NCBI GenBank assembly: GCA_945876405.1
Contig: CAMCOJ010000161.1
Location: 1 to 5,527 of the forward strand
DNA length: 5,527 bases
Source of the DNA: an uncultured Ruminococcus sp.
GTDB lineage: Bacteria > Bacillota > Clostridia > Oscillospirales > Ruminococcaceae
Direction: 5' to 3'
Below, piece after piece: positions 1 through 5,527 of the stretch. Both the position numbers and the translations under genes were made by a program. The notes beneath the pieces are model-generated. The model worked only from the letters and a program-made list of their open reading frames with translations, did not search any database and was not told the DNA's origin. The stretch's first letter is position 1; each line of letters opens with the position of its first letter.

Positions 1-44
1 CACAAGGAGTATCGTCGGCAGCGTCAGATGTGTATAAGAGACAG
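1..44 (+). other. Illumina Nextera adapter (P5 side, index AAGGAGTA), library artefact
   Basis: This is not genomic sequence. Bases 1-3 (CAC) match the end of the P5 primer. Bases 4-11 (AAGGAGTA) match the Nextera i5 index known as S507/N507. Bases 12-25 (TCGTCGGCAGCGTC) are the Read 1 adapter, and bases 26-44 (AGATGTGTATAAGAGACAG) are the 19-bp Tn5 mosaic end. The same block occurs inverted at the right end. Read on the minus strand, it extends the unfinished gene at 45-744 with the artificial residues PVSYTHL. Adapter and index identities come from established kit sequences; the match is exact by eye. Confidence 0.98.
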
Positions 45-744
45 GATTCATATCGTTCCGGTACATATTTTCGCCGTAAGGAGACTGATTATTAATAGGC
101 ATATACATATGTGAAATATCTTCCTGTGAATAACTTCCCTGGTTATTTAAATTAACGTCAACAACCTGTTGTTCACTTTCGGAATTACAGACATTGTTTT
201 CAGCCGGCTTCGCAAAAAGATATACAGTTTCATGATGCTCACCTTCATCCGGTACCGCTTCAAAGTCAAAATTAAAATTATTTACTTCTTCAGTTTTTTC
301 TCTTGCTTTTTCTATGTCAATCCTTTCGGTGCTTTCAATTGCACTGTTATCTCCATCTTTTATATAAACCGACGTATCCGAAAGCTTTATATAGGAAGCG
401 TCAGGCGTAACGACAAGTGTATCCTTGTTTTTTTCATCAGCCTCAAAAACAAGTTCAAGGAATGACTCATCAGGAAGCACAGGAGATATATCGGAACAGT
501 TCATAATAATCATAGCAAGTGCCTTTCTTTCACCTGCATCCATCATTTTTTTCAATGCAATCTTTTCAGAAGGCTCAGAAACAAGTTTTCCTGATTTGAG
601 GGCTGAAGTATTAAAAGCTTTATATACCTTATTGTTCTCCGAAACGATAAGGCATAAGGAATCACCTGAGAAAAAGTTCATTCCGTCTTTTTTCTTCTGC
701 TTTATTATACTGAGTGCATCTGAATAAATGAAATCAAATTTCAT
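45..744 (-). CDS. Unrecognised acidic protein, C-terminus missing; possible zinc-less cytidine-deaminase-like domain
   Basis: An open minus-strand frame of 233 codons plus one base runs into the left adapter with no stop, so the C-terminus is missing. I chose ATG 744 because AAAGGA (754-759) lies 9 nt upstream; in-frame ATGs at 750 and 762 are badly spaced from it. The product begins MKFDFIYSDAL and has no signal peptide or membrane segment, so it is probably cytoplasmic. Residues about 25-125 read like a small alpha/beta domain: strand LCLIVSENNKVYKAF, then EPSEKIALKKMMDAGE, strand ALAMIIMN, then SPVLPDES, then TLVVTPDASYIKLSD. The order resembles cytidine deaminases, with PSE (58-60) where HAE or CAE would be and PVLPDES (88-94) where PCxxC would be, so every zinc ligand is absent. 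From about residue 130 the chain is acidic and becomes Asn/Gln-rich (VNLNNQGSYSQ and onward), likely disordered. The deaminase link is inference. The gene has its own promoter and follows the ectB terminator. Confidence 0.85.
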
Positions 745-753
745 AGTCATCTT

Positions 754-759
754 TCCTTT
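754..759 (-). promoter_or_regulatory. Ribosome binding site AAAGGA that favours start 744
   Basis: Minus-strand AAAGGA lies 9 nt before ATG 744 but only 3 nt before the in-frame ATG 750, and it lies inside the frame that would begin at ATG 762. Spacing therefore points to 744 as the main start (MKFDF), not the longer MTMKFDF or MKGKMTMKFDF forms. Confidence 0.6.
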
Positions 760-789
760 CATAGTATTTTTTCATAATATCCTTTTTCT

Positions 790-819
790 ATTATAGCACA
801 GTACAGTATGCTTTTTCAA
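790..819 (-). promoter_or_regulatory. Sigma-A promoter for the unknown gene at 45-744
   Basis: On the minus strand, TTGAAA (814-819) and a perfect TATAAT (790-795) are separated by 18 bp. A TGC precedes the -10, giving an extended -10 (TGnTATAAT). Transcription should start near 783, leaving a leader of about 40 nt. The promoter lies just beyond the ectB terminator, so this gene is an independent transcription unit. Confidence 0.8.
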
Positions 820-821
820 CT

Positions 822-852
822 AAAAATTCCCGGTATTTTTACCTACCGGGAA
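822..852 (-). terminator. Intrinsic terminator of ectB
   Basis: A perfect 9-bp stem (844-852 with 827-835, TTCCCGGTA/TACCGGGAA) encloses an 8-nt loop and is followed on the minus strand by TTTTTA (826-821). It begins about 20 nt past the ectB stop, the normal position for a rho-independent terminator. Confidence 0.9.
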
Positions 853-872
853 TAATATTTTGCAAATCGCCT

Positions 873-2123
873 TTATTTTTCTGAAACAAGTTCAGAAATA
901 ACTGATTTAAGAATTTCAAGTCCTTCAACAAGAACATTTTCTTCAATAGTAAGAGGCGGCATAATCTTAAGAGTGCCGTCATGGCGACCGGCAACCTCAA
1001 GAATAACATTTTTATCAAATGCTTTGTGAACTCCTTCAATCGCAAGCTTCGGATTAATTCCGGATAAATCAATGCCGTGTATAAGTCCTATTCCTCTGTG
1101 TACAAGTCTGCTGTCAAGCGGAAGTATTTCTTTTTCTATATATTTGCGGATTATCTTTTCCTTTTCAGCGACTACAGTTTCCATTTTGCTGTTTTTAAAG
1201 AATTCAAGTCCTGCCTTGCATCCAACAAATGCAAGCTGATTACCTCTGAATGTTCCGTTATGTTCCGCCGGTCTGAAGATGTCAAGCTCAGGTTTGATAA
1301 GTACAAGTGACATCGGAAGACCAAGACCGCTTATAGACTTAGAAAGAATGACCATGTCAGGAACAATACCTGCACGCTCAAATGAGAAGAAAGTACCTGT
1401 TCTTCCGTTTCCAACCTGAATATCATCAACTATCATAACGATATCATGTTCTGTACAGATTCTTCTGATGTCCTTCAGCCATTGAACTGTTGCAACATTG
1501 ATACCGCCTTCTGCCTGAACTGTCTCAAGAATAATGGCTGCCGGCTTGTCGATACCGGAGTGGTCATCATTAAGAATCTCTTCAAGGTAAGCAACAGAAT
1601 CAAATTTACTGCCACAGTAAGGAACAAATGTTACATTGTTAAGCGGAACGCTTGCACCTTCCCTGCTTGTTACATCTGTTGTAGCAGCAAGACTGCCAAG
1701 AGACATACCGTGAAAAGCACCTGAAAATGCAATAACATTTGTTCTTTTCTTATTCTTTCTTGAAAGTTTAAGTGCAGCTTCAACTGCATTGGTACCGGTA
1801 GCACCACAGCACATTATCCTGTAGTCAAGATTTTTTGGTATAAGAACCAGCTCTTCGAATGTACGCAGAAAATCTTCCTTGGCCTGCGTATACATGTCAA
1901 GTGCATTAATTATATTATCTTCTGAAAGATAATCAAGAACAGCTTTTTTTATATAGCTGTTGTTATGTCCATAGTTTACAGAACCTGCAACAGCAAGAAA
2001 ATCTATGTATCTTTTTCCATCAACCGAAAAAATCTCTGCGTTCTTTGCCTTCTCAAAAACAACCGGATATTTTCTGCAGTACGATCTTACTGCAGACTCT
2101 CTTTTTTCAAATACATCAAACAT
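873..2123 (-). CDS. ectB: EctB-type diaminobutyrate--2-oxoglutarate aminotransferase (class III, PLP-dependent)
   Basis: This is a complete 416-residue class III aminotransferase, close to the usual 410-430 of EctB. The family converts L-aspartate-4-semialdehyde and glutamate to L-2,4-diaminobutyrate and 2-oxoglutarate in the cytoplasm. Visible landmarks: N-terminal FEKRESAVRSYCRKYPVVF and NYGHNN (50-55), both typical of EctB; the phosphate-binding turn GATGTNAVEAALKL (107-120); FHG (137-139); ETVQAEGGINVA (200-211); IVDDIQ with Asp233 for the PLP ring nitrogen; LSKSISGLGLP with Lys262 as the PLP-binding lysine; and EHNGTFRGNQLAF (287-299). GAT replaces the usual GPT, and QAEGG the usual QGEGG. 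ATG 2123 is preceded by AGAGGT (2130-2135) at 6-nt spacing. The gene has its own promoter and terminator, and no ectA or ectC lies next to it, so ectoine synthesis is not supported here. Supply of diaminobutyrate, or use of a related omega-amino substrate, is possible. Family certainty is high; exact substrate is less certain. Confidence 0.93.
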   Translation of the reverse strand: MFDVFEKRESAVRSYCRKYPVVFEKAKNAEIFSVDGKRYIDFLAVAGSVNYGHNNSYIKKAVLDYLSEDNIINALDMYTQAKEDFLRTFEELVLIPKNLDYRIMCCGATGTNAVEAALKLSRKNKKRTNVIAFSGAFHGMSLGSLAATTDVTSREGASVPLNNVTFVPYCGSKFDSVAYLEEILNDDHSGIDKPAAIILETVQAEGGINVATVQWLKDIRRICTEHDIVMIVDDIQVGNGRTGTFFSFERAGIVPDMVILSKSISGLGLPMSLVLIKPELDIFRPAEHNGTFRGNQLAFVGCKAGLEFFKNSKMETVVAEKEKIIRKYIEKEILPLDSRLVHRGIGLIHGIDLSGINPKLAIEGVHKAFDKNVILEVAGRHDGTLKIMPPLTIEENVLVEGLEILKSVISELVSEK

Positions 2124-2176
2124 TTTATTACCTCTGATCTTTAGCGAAAGTCAAATTAATTGTTCCTCTGACGCTG

Positions 2177-2200
2177 ATTATTCAGCACTTACTGAATAAT
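2177..2200. repeat. Palindrome over the ectB -10 and start region, candidate operator
   Basis: A perfect 9-bp inverted repeat, ATTATTCAG (2177-2185) and CTGAATAAT (2192-2200), has a 6-bp spacer CACTTA. Its right arm overlaps the first base of the ectB -10 box (2199-2204), and the rest covers the expected transcription start near 2192. Because part of one arm lies upstream of the start, the RNA would not carry the whole stem, so a protein-binding operator fits better than a leader hairpin. The regulator is unknown. Confidence 0.6.
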
Positions 2201-2227
2201 TATACCACTTTAAAAGGGTTAAGTCAA
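2199..2227 (-). promoter_or_regulatory. Sigma-A promoter of ectB
   Basis: On the minus strand, TTGACT (2222-2227) and a perfect TATAAT (2199-2204) are 17 bp apart, with TGG before the -10 giving an extended -10. The predicted start near 2192 leaves a leader of about 69 nt. The -35 box abuts the U-tract of the preceding gene's terminator. Confidence 0.88.
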
Positions 2228-2268
2228 ATAAAAAAGCCTGTAAATCAATAAATTTACAGACTTTTTTT
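2225..2268 (-). terminator. Intrinsic terminator of the 90-residue protein gene, possibly bidirectional
   Basis: An 11-bp stem with one G-U pair (2252-2262 with 2235-2245) and a 6-nt loop lies about 10 nt past the stop codon at 2273. On the minus strand it is followed by TTTTTTATTTG (2235-2225). The other side carries seven T residues on the plus strand (2262-2268), so it could stop transcripts from either direction. This separates the gene from ectB. Confidence 0.9.
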
Positions 2269-2272
2269 ATTA

Positions 2273-2545
2273 TCAGAATCCAATTACACTTCCGATAACG
2301 TTCATTATTTCATCAAGTCTCTTGGCACCTACTCCGCTGATTTTTGATAATTCTTCGCGGAGCTTTTCTGTATCAACTGCTGAACCTGCTTCTACCGCTG
2401 TTTCAGCAACTTCTGACACATTATTATTACCAAGTGCGTCATTCCAGCCGCTCTCGTAAACATTCTGCATTGTTCTCTCCATTGTTTCACGGTTCATTGA
2501 CTTGATTCTTCTGTACATGTCTCTGTCAAGTGATAATTTTTCCAT
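2273..2545 (-). CDS. Small 90-residue protein with one helix-hairpin-helix-like motif, function unknown
   Basis: I do not recognise this protein as a named family. It has no signal peptide or membrane span. Residues 1-38 are a charged helical segment (YRRIKSMNRETMERTMQNVY, then ESGWNDAL). Residues 39-60 are a polar and Ala/Val/Glu-rich linker. Residues 61-84 contain LSKISGVGAKRLDEIMNVI, whose GVG turn between two helices looks like a single helix-hairpin-helix, a motif that often contacts DNA backbone; the protein ends in a hydrophobic GSVIGF. DNA binding is inference from this motif alone. ATG 2545 is the only reasonable start, since an in-frame TAA lies 9 nt upstream. AGGAG (2559-2563) is 13 nt from the start, longer than usual. 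It has a consensus promoter and its own terminator, and could also receive read-through from the hydrolase gene upstream. Confidence 0.82.
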   Translation of the reverse strand: MEKLSLDRDMYRRIKSMNRETMERTMQNVYESGWNDALGNNNVSEVAETAVEAGSAVDTEKLREELSKISGVGAKRLDEIMNVIGSVIGF

Positions 2546-2585
2546 TATTTTTTACACTCTCCTGTTTTGTTTATGTATTTGGGTT

Positions 2586-2621
2586 AATGCTGAACATCGT
2601 CCGTGCAAACATATCAGCATT
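2586..2621 (-). promoter_or_regulatory. Inverted repeat / leader hairpin at the 5' end of the small-protein transcript
   Basis: AATGCTGA and TCAGCATT (2614-2621 with 2586-2593) form a perfect 8-bp stem around a 20-nt loop. The predicted transcription start (about 2619) falls at the outer edge of the upstream arm, so most of the stem would be in the RNA. It could protect the 5' end or be an operator at the start site. I could not match it to a known riboswitch. Confidence 0.45.
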
Positions 2622-2625
2622 TTGT

Positions 2626-2654
2626 ATTATACTTGATTATTAAGGAAATGTCAA
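2626..2654 (-). promoter_or_regulatory. Perfect-consensus sigma-A promoter of the 90-residue protein gene
   Basis: On the minus strand, TTGACA (2649-2654) and TATAAT (2626-2631), both exact consensus, are 17 bp apart. Predicted start near 2619 gives a leader of about 74 nt. The -35 box lies only 13 nt past the stop codon of the M23 hydrolase gene. Confidence 0.92.
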
Positions 2655-2667
2655 TATCCTGCAATTT

Positions 2668-4062
2668 TTATCCGTAATTTATATAGTTGTAACTGTCAGG
2701 ATTGGTCTTCTCGCCGTTCTTTCTGACTTCAAAATGCAAATGCGGTCCGGTCGAATACCCGGTTGAACCCACAAGCCCGATAAGCTGACCTTTTCTGACA
2801 GTATCACCTTCCGAAACATATATTGTATAGCAGTGGGCATAAACGGTCTGATAAACACCATCGCTGTGCGGCAGAACAATATAGTTGCCGTAACCTCCGC
2901 CGCATCCGCAGCTGTACTCCTTACCCTGATAGTGTGTACAGTAATTCTGTGCTGTTATTACTTTTCCGCTTTCAGCAGCATAAATCTTTGCGAACTCAAT
3001 CGTATCTCCGGGATTTCCCTGGATATCAATTGCCTTGTGGTTGCTGTTATCGAACTCACGGTAGCCGTAAAAACTTGAATGACTTGTATACCCCGGAACA
3101 GGCCAGAGCATATTTGAAGAACCGGCAGGGACATTTATCTGACCTCCGGAGGGACTTACCGGAATCGTTCCGTTTTTTCTGGCCTGTTCCTCAATCATTT
3201 CCATCTCAATACTTATTCGTTCCTGTTCTTCCTTTATAGCTTTGGTGATTTTGTCCTGCTCCTTCCTCTGTTCTTCCAGAGCGGCTTTCTGAGCGTCATA
3301 ATTCTTTTTAAAATTCACTTTATCAGTCGTAAGTTTATCAAGTTCTTCCTGAATTTCAGTAAAATCCGATTTGAGTATTTCGAGTTTTTCATCGAGTTCT
3401 GCTTTGCGACTTTCAGCATCTTCAAGGTTTTCATTCAGAACCTGCTGTTTCATCTGAAGCTGATCATCGAGAACACTGAGATTCTCAAGTTTGTTTTCAA
3501 GCGACTTAAGCATTTCGCTGTCACGTTTTGCAAGTCTTGAGGTTATTTCTGCTTTTGTAAGCACATCGAAAAAACTTGATGAACCTGTCAGTATAGCTGA
3601 AACATTGTCACTTCCGGACATATATGCAGCACGAAGTCTCTGTTTGTAGAGTCTGAAAGTTTCATCAGAAACCGATTTGTTCTCTGCAATTTCACCCTGT
3701 ATCTGCTCAATATATTCCGTTGTATTCTGCATCTCAGTTTCGAGCTGGTTAAGCTGAACTACAACATACTGAAGATTTTCGTTCTGGATACTGATTTTTT
3801 CCTGAAGCTTCTCACGATATTCACGTTTTGATTTTTCTGTTGCAGATGTGCTTTCAAACTGATTTCTGTACTTTTCAATCCCTCGCTGAAGTTCTTCAAG
3901 ACGAAGATTATTCTTGGTCTTTAGAGTTTCAAGCTCAGCTATTGATTTATTGGATATCTCCTCATCAACTGAAGATTCGTCCGCAAAAATACATGCAGAC
4001 CCTGCGGCTGTTAAAAAGGCAGCGGCACACAGAAGCGCCTTCAGCCTTGTTTTTAATTTCAT
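2668..4062 (-). CDS. Secreted coiled-coil M23 (LytM-type) peptidoglycan endopeptidase
   Basis: This 464-residue protein has the layout of EnvC/PcsB-like wall hydrolases. Residues 1-27 form a signal peptide (KLKTR, a hydrophobic core, probable cut after IFA27). Residues 34-125 and about 170-295 are charged heptad-like coiled coil. Residues 296-318 are a Pro/Gly/Ser linker. The M23 domain spans about 325-460. Zinc ligands His342 and Asp346 (HKAID) and His443 (HLH), plus catalytic His410 (YAH) and His441, are all present, so unlike EnvC itself it should be an active zinc hydrolase that cuts peptidoglycan cross-bridges outside the membrane. A Cys-rich insertion (CTHYQGKEYSCGCGGGYGNY, 375-394) sits inside the catalytic domain. 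ATG 4062 follows AGGGGA (4070-4075) at 7-nt spacing. It lies 57 nt after the glucosidase gene, with a hairpin between. No ftsEX is nearby, so partnership with FtsEX is not shown. No terminator follows; read-through into the next gene is possible. Confidence 0.93.
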   Translation of the reverse strand: MKLKTRLKALLCAAAFLTAAGSACIFADESSVDEEISNKSIAELETLKTKNNLRLEELQRGIEKYRNQFESTSATEKSKREYREKLQEKISIQNENLQYVVVQLNQLETEMQNTTEYIEQIQGEIAENKSVSDETFRLYKQRLRAAYMSGSDNVSAILTGSSSFFDVLTKAEITSRLAKRDSEMLKSLENKLENLSVLDDQLQMKQQVLNENLEDAESRKAELDEKLEILKSDFTEIQEELDKLTTDKVNFKKNYDAQKAALEEQRKEQDKITKAIKEEQERISIEMEMIEEQARKNGTIPVSPSGGQINVPAGSSNMLWPVPGYTSHSSFYGYREFDNSNHKAIDIQGNPGDTIEFAKIYAAESGKVITAQNYCTHYQGKEYSCGCGGGYGNYIVLPHSDGVYQTVYAHCYTIYVSEGDTVRKGQLIGLVGSTGYSTGPHLHFEVRKNGEKTNPDSYNYINYG

Positions 4063-4075
4063 ATATCAATCCCCT

Positions 4076-4098
4076 AAAAATGCAGAAGTTACTGCATT
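4076..4098 (-). terminator. Weak terminator or attenuator hairpin between the glucosidase and hydrolase genes
   Basis: A 7-bp stem AATGCAG/CTGCATT (4092-4098 with 4079-4085) with a 6-nt loop is followed on the minus strand by three more T residues (4078-4076), making a run of five. The tail ends directly at the AGGGGA ribosome site of the hydrolase gene. It may end some glucosidase transcripts, attenuate, or influence translation. The short stem and tail make strong termination uncertain. Confidence 0.5.
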
Positions 4099-4119
4099 CT
4101 GATTTTCCGGAGTCCCTTT

Positions 4120-5527
<1,408 letters not shown>

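Noticed and set aside
169..727. Two plus-strand frames of 98 and 100 codons (169-465 and 425-727)
   Set aside because: They are antisense to the minus-strand coding frame at 45-744, which has a promoter, ribosome site and good protein composition; the plus frames have neither ribosome sites nor recognisable domains.
734..775. Upstream short frame (MKKYYERKDDYEI) overlapping the start of the unknown gene, as a leader peptide
   Set aside because: Its only ribosome site would lie at or before the predicted transcription start near 783, so it would not be in the mRNA.
839..1072. Minus-strand 77-codon frame inside ectB
   Set aside because: It is out of frame within the well-conserved ectB C-terminal coding region and runs over the terminator.
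2124..2156. Second ectB promoter using TTGACT at 2149-2154
   Set aside because: The matching -10 would be TAATAA overlapping the ribosome site, and transcription would start inside the gene.
2833..3239. Plus-strand frames (2833-3078 and 2823-3239), one with hydrophobic stretches
   Set aside because: Both are antisense to the conserved M23 catalytic domain, whose active-site residues are intact; the hydrophobicity is a by-product of the opposite strand.
3985..4002. Lipoprotein signal (GSAC, Cys24) on the M23 hydrolase
   Set aside because: The -3 position is Gly and not Leu/Val/Ile as in a lipobox, and a usual signal peptidase I site (IFA before DES) follows at once.

Overview
The window is one assembled fragment of bacterial DNA (positions 45-5482) capped at both ends by Illumina Nextera adapter sequence. 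The two ends are an inverted pair carrying the P5-side adapter with index AAGGAGTA. They are library artefact, so neither edge is a biological boundary, and the two outermost genes are cut off there. The DNA is AT-rich, has near-consensus sigma-A promoters and AGGAGG-type ribosome sites, and encodes a phospho-beta-glucosidase of the PTS type. This suggests a low-GC Firmicute, most likely an anaerobic gut or rumen Clostridia of the Ruminococcus type. That assignment is inference, because no rRNA or other marker gene is present.

All five genes lie on the minus strand, so they are transcribed from right to left. In transcription order they are: (1) a GH1 6-phospho-beta-glucosidase (4120-5482) that has lost about 35-40 N-terminal residues to the contig edge; (2) a secreted coiled-coil plus M23 (LytM) peptidoglycan hydrolase (2668-4062); (3) a 90-residue protein with one helix-hairpin-helix-like motif (2273-2545); (4) an EctB-type diaminobutyrate aminotransferase (873-2123); (5) the first 233 residues of an unrecognised acidic protein (45-744), whose N-terminal part may be a zinc-less cytidine-deaminase-like fold. 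No gene-free stretch exceeds 300 bases.

Transcription can be read quite clearly. The small protein, the aminotransferase and the unknown protein each have their own strong promoter (17-18 bp spacers). Intrinsic terminators follow the small-protein gene and the aminotransferase gene. The aminotransferase is therefore a single-gene unit with no ectA or ectC beside it, which argues against a classical ectoine operon. A 9-bp palindrome overlaps its -10 box and start region and is a candidate operator. The hydrolase gene has no clear promoter; a hairpin lies between it and the glucosidase, directly in front of its ribosome site.

The genes do not form one evident pathway: aryl/beta-glucoside use, wall remodelling, diamino acid metabolism and two unknowns. 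No mobile element, CRISPR array, RNA gene or defence system was seen. The most useful observations are the adapter-made chimeric protein ends (MCIRDS and PVSYTHL), the orphan ectB with its operator-like palindrome, and the possible degenerate deaminase domain.
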